Under the pieces are notes generated by a model. The model made no database searches, had not been told where the DNA came from, and saw nothing but the letters and a program-made list of their open reading frames with translations. Both the position numbers and the translations under genes were made by a program. DNA of 64,000 nucleotides. It comes from Rhodovibrio sodomensis. Lineage in GTDB: Bacteria > Pseudomonadota > Alphaproteobacteria > Kiloniellales > Rhodovibrionaceae. The stretch lies in assembly GCF_016583645.1 (NCBI RefSeq), contig NZ_NRRL01000004.1, forward strand, positions 1 through 64,000, given 5' to 3'. This document shows positions 1 through 7,944 of the stretch, one piece after another (the stretch's first letter is position 1; every line of letters starts with the position of its first letter).

Positions 1-125
1 AGGGCACCAAGAAAGGGCCCGTGTTCAGCCCGGTCCCCACGGCTTTCGAGCTGCCCAACGGCAAGAACCAGCCGTTCATGCACATCATGTTCGAGCAGGA
101 CACGGTGGTCCGGCAGACCAGTTGA
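1..125 (+). CDS. C-terminal end of an unidentified protein (5' truncated by window edge)
   Basis: An open frame enters from the left edge (first full codon at position 3) and ends at TGA 123-125. About 40 residues are visible, ending in FMHIMFEQDTVVRQTS. I do not recognise the family. It lies about 100 bp upstream of a cupredoxin gene in the same direction, so a shared role in periplasmic redox chemistry is possible but is inference only. The following 100 bp are very GC-rich and carry no clear terminator. Confidence 0.5.
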   Translation, partial: GTKKGPVFSPVPTAFELPNGKNQPFMHIMFEQDTVVRQTS

Positions 126-227
126 ACTGGCCGACGGACAAACCGGCTCGCACCGGGCCCGCGCCGTCCGCGCGGGCCCGGCTCGCCCTCGCTCACGCAG
201 CAACCGCCCTCTTGTGAGGTACATGCC

Positions 228-572
228 ATGTTTTTCCGGTTCCGCCATCTTGCAGCGACTGCGCTGGTGATCGCCACCGCGGGGTCGGCCGCCGCGGACC
301 CGCCGACGGTCACGGGCAAGGAGTTTTCCTTCCAGCCGTCGACGATCGAGGTCCCGGCCGGCGAGACGACGACGATCACCTTCGAGAACAGCGGCCGGCT
401 CAGCCACAACCTGACGATCCCGGCCCTGGAGGCCGCCAGTGGGACGATCCAGGCCGGCAACACGGCGAAGATCACAGTGGCGCCCGAAGAACCCGGCCGC
501 TACGAAATCCGCTGCAGTGTCCCCGGTCACGCGCCCGCCGGCATGACGGGGACGCTGGTGGTGACGAAGTAG
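228..572 (+). CDS. Secreted cupredoxin (type I copper protein)
   Basis: A 114-residue periplasmic electron-carrier-like protein. Residues 1-23 form a signal peptide with a cleavage-like SAAA/D junction. The mature part has a cupredoxin fold signature: EFSFQPSTIEVPAGE, then the four type I copper ligands His60 (in LSHN), Cys96, His101 and Met106 (CSVPGHAPAGM). The size matches small plastocyanin/azurin-like domains. ATG 228 follows a TTGTGAGGT ribosome-binding region. It sits near a cytochrome c gene (1387), consistent with electron transfer, though the partner is unknown. The copper-binding call is strong; the physiological role is not determined by the sequence. Confidence 0.9.
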   Translation: MFFRFRHLAATALVIATAGSAAADPPTVTGKEFSFQPSTIEVPAGETTTITFENSGRLSHNLTIPALEAASGTIQAGNTAKITVAPEEPGRYEIRCSVPGHAPAGMTGTLVVTK

Positions 573-643
573 CCGTCGCCAGTCGGGCCGATAGGCGCTT
601 TTTTCGCCCGCCGATCCCCGCGTCACACCTGCGTGGACGCGGC

Positions 644-1143
644 TTGCATGAATCCAGACCGATGAACCGGCCCCGTCCGGGTGGACGGGATCGGCACATC
701 GACCCGATGGCGTTGTTGCTGGCTTCCCTCGGCACTTGCCTGACGATCGGGTGGGTCAACCAGGCCAATGTCCGCGGCTTGGACTATCGCGACCTGAAGA
801 TCCGGGTGCATGCACCGTTCGCTCTACGTGGTTACCTAGAGCAAAATCGATGAAGGTCGAGCGACCTTCATCGTGAATTTTGCTCTAACTGCTGGAAGAG
901 AGAGCAAGATTCAGCTGAAAGCTGGCTTCACCTTGCAGCATCTTGCTCTAGGGATCGATGGCGACGTCCGGCCGGGGTTCACGCAGGTCAGCTACACGGT
1001 CGAACTGGACACCGACGCGGATGCCGAGACGCTCGGGTAGATCCGCAAGGCAGCCGAAGCGTCGTCGCCCATGTTCGACACCATCCTCAACGCAACCGCG
1101 ATCACGGGCGAAGTTCGGCCCGCCCAGCATGGCGCGGCCGCCT
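644..1143 (+). pseudogene. OsmC-family pseudogene interrupted by an inverted-repeat element
   Basis: The frame from about 644 encodes PRPGGRDRHIDPMALLLASL and continues with GTCLTIGWVNQ to ALRGYL, the hallmark region of OsmC/Ohr-like proteins including the reactive Cys in LGTC. It is cut at 838 by a 112-bp insertion (element plus one TA). Coding resumes at 951 with GIDGDVRPGFTQVSYTVELD in the frame that excision would restore. A later in-frame TAG at 1038-1040 (after ETLG) is a second lesion, and homology continues (IRKAAEASSPMFDTI) to TGA near 1143. The N-terminus also appears short. It is dead as a gene but a precise record of the insertion event. An intact OsmC paralogue lies at 34897. Confidence 0.85.
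837..950 (-). mobile_element. Twin-hairpin MITE-like element, copy A (inside OsmC pseudogene)
   Basis: The element proper is 839-948 (110 bp), flanked by TA at 837-838 and 949-950 inside CTAG on both sides. It has two abutting stem-loops. The first, 839-884, has arms GAGCAAAAT and GATGAAGGTCG / CGACCTTCATC. The second, 902-948, has arms GAGCAAGAT / ATCTTGCTC and a CAGCTGAAAG/CTTGCAGC inner stem. Relative to the majority of copies it is in reverse orientation. It has no coding capacity. The TA duplication is proved by restoration of the OsmC frame on removal of 112 bp. Confidence 0.85.
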
Positions 1144-1158
1144 GAACGGGCCACGGTG

Positions 1159-1200
1159 AAAAAAAGGACGCCCGGAGCCGAGAGCTCGGTTGCCGGGCGT
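1159..1200 (-). terminator. Rho-independent terminator, minus strand
   Basis: An eight-bp outer stem ACGCCCGG/CCGGGCGT plus an inner CCGAG/CTCGG stem, followed on the minus strand by CC and a run of seven T. There is no T-run on the plus side, so it acts on minus-strand transcription. Confidence 0.75.
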
Positions 1201-1270
1201 TCGCTCGCCCGATTACCTGGGCAAACGCAAGACGCGTAGGTTCAGTGACTACACGCGATTGTAAGCCTCT
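1159..1270 (-). ncRNA. Candidate small RNA with strong intrinsic terminator
   Basis: On the minus strand a stem of ACGCCCGG / CCGGGCGT (1193-1200 and 1168-1175) with an inner CCGAG/CTCGG stem is followed by seven T residues (complement of 1159-1165). This is a textbook Rho-independent terminator. No protein gene on the minus strand ends here. About 120 bp upstream on that strand a TTGCTT-N17-CATAAA promoter-like pair occurs near 1280-1310. The inferred transcript would be about 100 nt. The terminator is visible; promoter and RNA are inference. It could instead terminate transcription antisense to the cytochrome gene. Confidence 0.35.
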
Positions 1271-1386
1271 GTTGTTTATGTGCTGGCCCTGCTTATCAAG
1301 CAAACTCTAAGCGCAAGATGGCCGCGAAATTCCGTTGAGACGGTGTGCGGCCGACTCATACCCGAAAAGACAACAGGGGTTTGCAA

Positions 1387-1824
1387 ATGAGGACAAGCAT
1401 TTGGCTCATCGGAACGGGTCTGGCGGCGTCCCTGGCAGTGAGTGCCGCGGCACAGAGTCTTGAACCTGGGAAGGTGGTGCAGCCCGAGGAAGCCCAGCTG
1501 CATCAAGCGCCTCAATCCGAGCTCGTGGCCAAGGGCGAGGCGTTGTTCAACGACCCCAGCATTGGCGAAAGCGGTCTTTCCTGCGCCACCTGCCATCAAG
1601 ACTTCGGGCAGTACAAAGAGACCTTCAAGAAGCCGTATCCGCACTTCGTCAACATGGCCAACGCGAAAGCCGGCCTCGACAAGGTCAACGCCGCGGAGAT
1701 GGTGCAGCTGTGCATGGTCGTGCCGATGCAGACCGACCCGTTGCCGTGGCAGAGCGAGAGCCTCGCGGCGCTCGCGGCTTACGTGCAAGACGAGCGGAAA
1801 CGGTTTGCTGAACACAGCCGGTGA
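1387..1824 (+). CDS. Periplasmic monohaem cytochrome c
   Basis: A 145-residue protein with an N-terminal signal peptide (about residues 1-22, cleavage near SAAAQ) and a single haem-binding motif CATCH (Cys66, Cys69, His70). Met110 or Met114 in CMVVPM is the likely distal ligand. The layout (AKGEALFNDPSIGESGLSCATCHQD) resembles the small class I cytochromes of sulfur-oxidation and related electron chains, but no Sox genes are nearby, so I assign only electron transfer. ATG 1387 is chosen because the signal peptide starts there; an upstream in-frame ATG at 1345 would spoil it. The ribosome site (AGGGG) is weak. Confidence 0.85.
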   Translation: MRTSIWLIGTGLAASLAVSAAAQSLEPGKVVQPEEAQLHQAPQSELVAKGEALFNDPSIGESGLSCATCHQDFGQYKETFKKPYPHFVNMANAKAGLDKVNAAEMVQLCMVVPMQTDPLPWQSESLAALAAYVQDERKRFAEHSR

Positions 1825-2162
1825 AGGGCCCCGTTCCAGAGCTTTCCGGCCTTTTGCCGTACGGGGAAAACGGGCGATAGAGCTGAACGCGGGTCACGGC
1901 TGACGGCCGTGTCCGCGCGCTCTTGCGGCCGGGCGACGCCACAACGTCCGCACAGGTGCGGGCCGCACCGGGACCGAGACCGCGCTGTGGCCGCACGACC
2001 AAGGCCCGGATGATTGCCGCTTGGCTCGCCACACCCCGGAGAGCCGGCAGCTTGTCCAGATATCCGCGGGACGGGGCGGCCGGGGTCTTCCGTTCGGACG
2101 TCCCCGGCCGCCTCCGCGACTTGATTGCTTTCAAAGGCCCGAAGACGGCTCGCAAAGCAAGC
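1825..2162. other. Intergenic stretch, no gene recognised
   Basis: GC-rich sequence between the cytochrome c stop and the convergent AhpD-like gene. Overlapping open frames here have arginine-rich compositions typical of non-coding GC-rich DNA. I see no hairpin with a T-run and no conserved motif. Confidence 0.5.
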
Positions 2163-2735
2163 CTACGCCGCCTTTTCCCAGGCCTTGGCCTGCAGCGGGC
2201 CGTCGAGCGGCGTGTCGGCCAGGTGGTTGGTGAAGTTGGACAGCGTCTTCATCGCCAGCGCCGTCACGGTGTCCAGCACGTGCTGCCGGGTGAAGCCGGC
2301 GTCCAGGAATGCCTGCACGTCCGATTCCGACGCCCACCCCTGCTTCTCGATCAGCGTGCGGGAAAACGTGACCAGCGCGGCCAGCTTCGGGTCCCGCGGC
2401 GTGCCGCCGTCGCGCAGGGCCTGGACCGCCTCGCTACGCGCCCCGGCGCGCTCGGCGTTGCCCGTGTGCGCGGCGACGCAGTATCCGCACTTGTTGTACG
2501 CGCTGATCGCGAGCAACAGCACCTGCAGTTCTTCGGAAGTGAACGCCGACTGCTGCTCCAGCAGCCCGTTCAGGGTCGCGTAACCCTGCAGCGCCGCCGG
2601 GCTTTCCGCCATCACGCCCAGGACGTTCGGCACAAAGCCGAAACCCTGTGCGATCTTGTCCAGCGTCTCCTGGCTGCCGGCGGGCGCGCTCTGCTTGTCG
2701 TGGATTGGGAAGCCGTTCCGGTTGGTCGTGGTCAT
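2163..2735 (-). CDS. AhpD-like / carboxymuconolactone decarboxylase family protein
   Basis: A 190-residue all-helical protein with the AhpD-type redox motif CGYC followed by VAAH (Cys83, Cys86, His90). In characterised AhpD proteins this forms the proton-relay disulfide active site for peroxide reduction. The context SAYNKCGYCVAAHTGNA matches the peroxidase-related subfamily of CMD domains. The start at 2735 (MTTTNRNGF) is preceded by AAAGGG at 9 bp; an upstream ATG at 2819 adds an unconserved tail. It is monocistronic, convergent with the cytochrome gene and divergent from the DUF3179 gene. A role in peroxide defence is inferred from family. Confidence 0.85.
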   Translation of the reverse strand: MTTTNRNGFPIHDKQSAPAGSQETLDKIAQGFGFVPNVLGVMAESPAALQGYATLNGLLEQQSAFTSEELQVLLLAISAYNKCGYCVAAHTGNAERAGARSEAVQALRDGGTPRDPKLAALVTFSRTLIEKQGWASESDVQAFLDAGFTRQHVLDTVTALAMKTLSNFTNHLADTPLDGPLQAKAWEKAA

Positions 2736-3111
2736 GCTTGACTGCCCTTTCGACGTTGGGTGGACGAGATCGTCGTTACAGGTCGGGCGCGGCCGGTCGG
2801 CCGCGCCGCTGTCCGACACATGGGCAGTCCGGTTCGCCGCGTAACCGGTGCGCGCCTCAAATCTCCGTGAATCAATCGTGAAAAATATTATTCTACACCA
2901 TCGAGTCCGTAGTTATCGCGTACGGCTCCCGGCTCACGGCTGCGGACCGACTGCCGGTCGGCGAAGCGTCTTGACGTGGATCGACGCGGCGATCGGATTG
3001 GTCCCTCGGAAACCGAGGGCCGACGCCGTTCGCCTATAACCGTAATAAGCGCACGCGCATTTGAGCAGGTGTGACTGGCCATGAGCGTGGTGCTCGTCCC
3101 ATCCTCAGGCT
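2736..3111. other. Divergent intergenic region
   Basis: Separates the AhpD-like gene (minus) from the DUF3179 gene (plus) and so must hold both promoters. The only AT-rich patch is 2879-2896 (AAAAATATTATTCTAC), a plausible promoter core for either direction. I find no clear operator palindrome. Confidence 0.4.
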
Positions 3112-4131
3112 ATGATGTCGACGATCCGCCACATCCACATGTTCGTCGCGGTCCTCGCCATCGCCCTGGCGCTGGCGGCCGCGGAACCTGTCAATGCGCA
3201 GGTCCCACAAAGCTGGCGGTCCGCGTTTCCCGAAACGGACTTCTCCCGCCACGCGGTCCCGTTCGACGAGATCATGTCCGGCGGGGTGCCCAAAGACGGC
3301 ATTCCCTCGATCGATGAGCCTGAGTTCGCCCCGGTCGCTGAGAGACGCGACTGGCTGGCCGACCGGGAGCCTGTCATCGGTCTGGAAATCAACGGCGACG
3401 CCCGAGCCTACCCGCTTCGGGTTCTGACCTGGCACGAGATCGTCAACGATACCGTCGGCGGGGTGCCGGTGGCGGTCACCTATTGTCCGCTTTGCAACAC
3501 GGCGATCGTGTTCGAAGCCAAGCTTGACGGCCGGCGGCTCACATTCGGAACGACCGGTAAGCTACGCCACTCCGACCTCGTGATGTACGACCGCCAGACC
3601 GGCACCTGGTGGCAGCAGTTCACCGGACGCGGCATCGTCGGTGAGCACACCGGCGAAAAACTGGAGTTCGTTCCGGCGCGCCTGGAAAGCTGGGGCGCGT
3701 TCGTCGAGCGGCATCCCGATGCCCGGGTGCTGATCCCGACCGACCCCAATGCCCGGCCCTACGGGAAAAACCCGTATGCCGGATACGACAGCGCTCGGTC
3801 GCCGTTCCTATACCGGGGCCCGATGCCCGAGAAGCTGCCGGCCATGGCCCGCGTGGTCGTCATTGGCGAAGATGCATGGGCTCTGGAATTGCTGCGCGAG
3901 ACAGGCCGGATCGAAACCGACACGCACGTCCTGACGTGGAGCCCCGGTCAGGCTTCGGCGCTCGACGCGCGCCGGATTGCCGAAGGCCGGGACGTCGGGA
4001 CGGTTACCGTACAGAAGAAGACGCCTGACGGGCTCCAGGACGCCGTCTACGATGTGACGTTCGCATTCGTCCACAAAGCCTTTCATCCCGACGGCAGCTT
4101 GCATGTCGGTGACGAAGGCGGCGGCGACTAA
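3112..4131 (+). CDS. DUF3179 domain-containing secreted protein
   Basis: A 339-residue protein with a signal peptide (about 1-29, ending VNAQ) followed by one DUF3179 domain. Diagnostic segments are WHEIVNDTVGG, then VAVTYCPLCNTAIVFEA (a CxxC pair), FGTTGKLRHSDLVMYDRQTG and TWWQQFTGRGIVGE. The biochemical function of this family is unknown; the CxxC and conserved His suggest metal binding or redox activity (inference). Start choice between ATG 3112 and ATG 3115 is immaterial and the ribosome site is poor. It is probably a single-gene unit; the next gene starts more than 200 bp downstream. Confidence 0.85.
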   Translation: MMSTIRHIHMFVAVLAIALALAAAEPVNAQVPQSWRSAFPETDFSRHAVPFDEIMSGGVPKDGIPSIDEPEFAPVAERRDWLADREPVIGLEINGDARAYPLRVLTWHEIVNDTVGGVPVAVTYCPLCNTAIVFEAKLDGRRLTFGTTGKLRHSDLVMYDRQTGTWWQQFTGRGIVGEHTGEKLEFVPARLESWGAFVERHPDARVLIPTDPNARPYGKNPYAGYDSARSPFLYRGPMPEKLPAMARVVVIGEDAWALELLRETGRIETDTHVLTWSPGQASALDARRIAEGRDVGTVTVQKKTPDGLQDAVYDVTFAFVHKAFHPDGSLHVGDEGGGD

Positions 4132-4354
4132 GCGGGGACCGGCCTATAGCGGCCGATGGACCTGACCCAAAGGGCCCAGACCTGGCGCCCAGCGGCAGAA
4201 TACAATGGGTTGTCATCATCCCAGCTCGGGGCGGTTCAGCGTGCCTCTGGCGATCGCTTGTGAATCCAGGCTTTCCAGCCGCTCGAAATAGGCCGGGACG
4301 GGTGCATGTGACCCGGATATGCTGGGTTTTTCACCGTGTCCGGAGGGCGTTGCC

Positions 4355-7300
4355 GTGGACGTTCGAGCATGGCTGCAGGGCATCGGTCTCGAGGTTTACG
4401 CGGACACTTTCGAAGAGCAGGCGATCGACCGCGCCCTCCTGCCGGACCTGACCGCCCAGGACTTGAAAGATCTCGGCGTCGGCGCGCTCGGCCATCGCAA
4501 GCGGCTGTTAGCCGCGATTGCCCAGCTGGGAGCCGAGCCTGGCGTGGTTGCAGGCGGTCTCGACAATGCGGAGCCGAGCCGGCGCCAGGTCACCGTGGTT
4601 TTCGTCGACCTGTGCGGCTACACGCTGCTGGCGAACCAGATCGATCCAGAAGACCTGCATGCATTGTTGAACCGCTATTTCGATATCGTCGACAGCACGA
4701 TGGCGGAGTTCGGCGGCCGCACCGACAAGCACGTCGGCGACGCCGTGATGGCCGTGTTCGGCGCGCCGGTCGCGCATTCGAACGACCCGGAACGCGCCGT
4801 GCGGGCGGCGTGGGAGGTCCGTAAGCGGCTGGCGACGCTTGGGCTCGCCGCCGCCGGCTCTTCCGCGTTGGAAATGCATGCGGGTATCGCCGCGGGGGAG
4901 GTGTTGGCCTCCAGCACCGGCAGCCGGCACCACCTCGAGTACACGGTCACGGGCGAGAGCGTGAACCTGGCCGCCCGCCTGCAAGAGCTGGCCGGCCCGG
5001 GCGACATCCTGCTGTCCGATGACGTCTACAGGGCCGTCAGCGCGTCGGTCGCCGCGCAGCAAGAAACGCGGGCGATCCGTGGCTTCGACGCGCCGGCGCC
5101 GTTCTGGCGGCTGGCGGATGTCCACACCGATCAACCGACCTCGGTGCGTTACGGTTTCGTCGGCCGGACGTCCGAACTGTGCCAGGTCGACCATCTCCTG
5201 AAAGCCGCGGCCAACGGCGAGGGTGGGTGCGTCGTCGTGCGCGGTGAAGCCGGGATCGGCAAAACCCGCTTCGCCGCGGAATGCGGCCAGCGCGCCGAAG
5301 CCGCGGGCTTTCGGGTCCACCTCTGTCAGGTGCTGGACTTCGGGGCGGAGATCGGTCGGGACGTCGTGCGAACGCTGGTGCGTAAGTTGATCGATCTCGA
5401 TCCGGGGGCGGACGCGCCGGCCCAGCGGGCAGGTGCGGCGACGCGGCTCGCGCTGGAGCTCGATCTGGCACCGCCGCAGATTGCAGCCCTGAACGACCTG
5501 TTGAACCTGCCGCAGCACGGGCGTGCGAAGGCAAGCTACGCGGCGCTGGCGCCGGACCTGCGGCACGAGACCAGGCATGAACTGGTCGCCCGGATCGTGC
5601 ACAGCCGTTCGGCGTCGCAGCCGTTGATGCTGATCGTGGAGGATGTCCACTGGGCGAACGCCCTGGCGCTGCGCCAGTTCGCGCGGCTGGCGGCGATCGC
5701 CGGCCAAGGCGCGATGCTGCTGATGCTGACGACCCGCGCCGAGGGCGATCCCCTTGGGCCGGCCTGGGCCGCCGAGACCGGGGACGTATCCGTCGCGACA
5801 GCGGAACTGGCGCCGTTGGCCGCGCACGACGCCGGTCAATTGGCCGCGGAGATCAGCCAGGGGGATGCGGCGGTGATGGCGGGCAGCCTCGCGCGGGCGG
5901 GCGGCAACCCGTTGTTTTTGGAACAGTTGGTGCTGAGCGCCCAGACGCACGGGGCGCGCGATCTGCCGGGCTCCCTGCAGAGCCTGATCCAGGCGCGCCT
6001 CGATGCGCTCGACCCGCCGGACCGGCACGCCGCCCGGGCGGCTTCCGTGCTGGGGCAGAGCTTCAACCTTGCCACCCTGCGGGACATGCTGGACGCGCCG
6101 AGCTACGCCTGCGACGGGCTTGCCGACGCGTATTTGGTGCGCCGCGAGGCGTCCGGCTACCGGTTCGCCCACGCCCTGATCCGCGACGGAGTTTACGCGT
6201 CGGTGCCCAAGCGCGAACGCACCGCCTTGCATCTGCGCGCCGCGGCCTGGTTCGAAGACCGCGACGCACCGCTATGGGCGCGGCATCTCGGTCTCGGCAA
6301 CGCCCCGACGGCGGCGTTGGCCTACCTGACGGCGGCCCGGCAGGAGGCCGGTCAGTATCGCTTCGACGCCGCCTTGAGCCTGGTTGAGCAGGGCCTGGCG
6401 ATCGCCCGCACGGCCAGCGAGCGATCCTCCCTGGCGCTGGAATGCGGCGATCTGCTGACCCACCTCGGGCGCGTCGACGGCGCCTTGGCCAGCTACGATG
6501 CGGCCGTCGATGTGGCGCCCTGCGATGCCGCGCGTGCGCTGGCGCTGGTCGGCCGCGTGCGCGGCATGCGGATCGCCGAGCAGATCGACGGTGCCCTTGC
6601 GCTGCTCGACGACGCCCAGGCGACCGCCGAGCGCGAGGACATGCTGGAGACACTCGCGGAGATCCATCATCTGCGCGGCAACCTGTACTTTCCACTCGGA
6701 CGCAACCTTCAGTGCGAAGCCGAGCATCGCCATGCCCTCGAACTGGCGCGGCGGATCGGCTCGCGCGCCTGGGAAGCGAAGGCGCTCGGCGGGCTCGGCG
6801 ACGCGGCGTATGCGCTCGGGCAGATGCAAACCGCCCACGACAGCTTCGTCGGCTGTGTCGCGCTGTGCCGCCAGCTCGGGCTCGGGGCGACCGAGGTAGC
6901 GAACGCCAGCATGATCGCTCACGCCCAACTCTACCTGCTGGAGCTGCCGGCGGCGGCGGAGAGCTGCGTACACGCCATTGCGTTTGCGACCCAGGTCGGC
7001 CACTGGCGCGCCGAGTTGAACGCGAACGCGTCGGCCATGTGGGTCGCCCGGGAGATCGGGGATTTCGATAAGGCGCGCGCATGCAACGAACGCGCCCGCT
7101 ACCTCGTCGAGAACCACGGTGCCAGCCGCTACCTCGCGGAGGTCCTGTGCATGGACGCCGAGTTGCAGATGGCCGCGGGGAACCGCGGGGCCTGCGTCGA
7201 CTTGCTGCGCCACGCACTGGCTTTGCAGCGGGAGTCCGGGATCGCGTTCTTCGGTCCGATCAACCTGGGGCTGCTTGCCCTCCATACCGAGGACACAGCC

Positions 7301-7648
7301 GAGCGCGCGGCCGCGCTGTCGGAAGCAGAGGGGCTGCTGGCGCGCGGTTCGCTGGGCCACAACGTCCTGCAGTTCTACCGCGACGCCATCTTGGGCGCCG
7401 TTCGCCAGGGCGCCTTGCCGGAGGTCGAGCGGTACGCCCGCGCGTTGGAAGGGTACACGCGCGCGGAGCCGTTGGCGTGGTCCAGCTTCTTCTGCCGATG
7501 GGGGCGCGCCATGGCGTTCGCTGAAACCGGGGATAGCGCGGTGACAAGCCGAGAGCAGCTTCGGGCGCTGCGTGCCGAGGCTATGGCGCTCGGGCTGCAC
7601 GCCTATGAAAGTCAACTGGCGACGAAGTTGGACGACTTGGCGGCATAG
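4355..7648 (+). CDS. SAM-domain class III nucleotide cyclase fused to an ATPase and TPR region
   Basis: A signalling protein of about 1,097 residues. The N-terminal SAM domain (about 1-60: VRAWLQGIGLEVYADTFEEQ, LTAQDLKDLGVGALGHRKRL) is followed by a class III cyclase domain (about 80-250). That domain has metal-binding Asp in VFVDLCGYT and in DKHVGDAVMAVFG, and VTGESVNLAARL. Next come a P-loop ATPase (Walker A GEAGIGKT near residue 296, Walker B-like LMLIVEDVHWAN) and a long C-terminal helical TPR-like region. I choose GTG 4355 because GGAGGG lies 9 bp upstream and relatives begin right at the SAM domain; ATG 4319 lacks a ribosome site. The product is probably cAMP, but specificity is not proven. 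Confidence 0.88.
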   Translation: MDVRAWLQGIGLEVYADTFEEQAIDRALLPDLTAQDLKDLGVGALGHRKRLLAAIAQLGAEPGVVAGGLDNAEPSRRQVTVVFVDLCGYTLLANQIDPEDLHALLNRYFDIVDSTMAEFGGRTDKHVGDAVMAVFGAPVAHSNDPERAVRAAWEVRKRLATLGLAAAGSSALEMHAGIAAGEVLASSTGSRHHLEYTVTGESVNLAARLQELAGPGDILLSDDVYRAVSASVAAQQETRAIRGFDAPAPFWRLADVHTDQPTSVRYGFVGRTSELCQVDHLLKAAANGEGGCVVVRGEAGIGKTRFAAECGQRAEAAGFRVHLCQVLDFGAEIGRDVVRTLVRKLIDLDPGADAPAQRAGAATRLALELDLAPPQIAALNDLLNLPQHGRAKASYAALAPDLRHETRHELVARIVHSRSASQPLMLIVEDVHWANALALRQFARLAAIAGQGAMLLMLTTRAEGDPLGPAWAAETGDVSVATAELAPLAAHDAGQLAAEISQGDAAVMAGSLARAGGNPLFLEQLVLSAQTHGARDLPGSLQSLIQARLDALDPPDRHAARAASVLGQSFNLATLRDMLDAPSYACDGLADAYLVRREASGYRFAHALIRDGVYASVPKRERTALHLRAAAWFEDRDAPLWARHLGLGNAPTAALAYLTAARQEAGQYRFDAALSLVEQGLAIARTASERSSLALECGDLLTHLGRVDGALASYDAAVDVAPCDAARALALVGRVRGMRIAEQIDGALALLDDAQATAEREDMLETLAEIHHLRGNLYFPLGRNLQCEAEHRHALELARRIGSRAWEAKALGGLGDAAYALGQMQTAHDSFVGCVALCRQLGLGATEVANASMIAHAQLYLLELPAAAESCVHAIAFATQVGHWRAELNANASAMWVAREIGDFDKARACNERARYLVENHGASRYLAEVLCMDAELQMAAGNRGACVDLLRHALALQRESGIAFFGPINLGLLALHTEDTAERAAALSEAEGLLARGSLGHNVLQFYRDAILGAVRQGALPEVERYARALEGYTRAEPLAWSSFFCRWGRAMAFAETGDSAVTSREQLRALRAEAMALGLHAYESQLATKLDDLAA

Positions 7649-7780
7649 GCGGTGGCGGGCGCATCGTTGGCGCGCGCCCGGCCGCCCCGCGACGACGGCC
7701 ATCGCTTCGCCGGCGGCCGGACAGCGCCCGGCGCCGTTGGGTGACCGATTGCGTGTTTTACCGCGGCCAGCATCACTCCG

Positions 7781-7818
7781 ATGCCGGTCCAGGATGCTGG
7801 TCCAGAATGCCGGTCCAG
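7781..7818. repeat. Three tandem 13-bp repeats
   Basis: Units ATGCCGGTCCAGG (7781-7793), ATGCTGGTCCAGA (7794-7806) and ATGCCGGTCCAG (7807-7818) in the intergenic region before the CNNM gene. No function is evident. Confidence 0.7.
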
Positions 7819-7944
7819 CGCCGCCGCTTGAGCGCATTCACCGAGCGCATTGAAGCGGCTGTCGCGGCGGGCCAAGTTTCAGTGGTGTCGTCTGGCCGGC
7901 TTCCGCACTTCGGGCAACTTGGGATTGGCAGCTGACACGCAACC

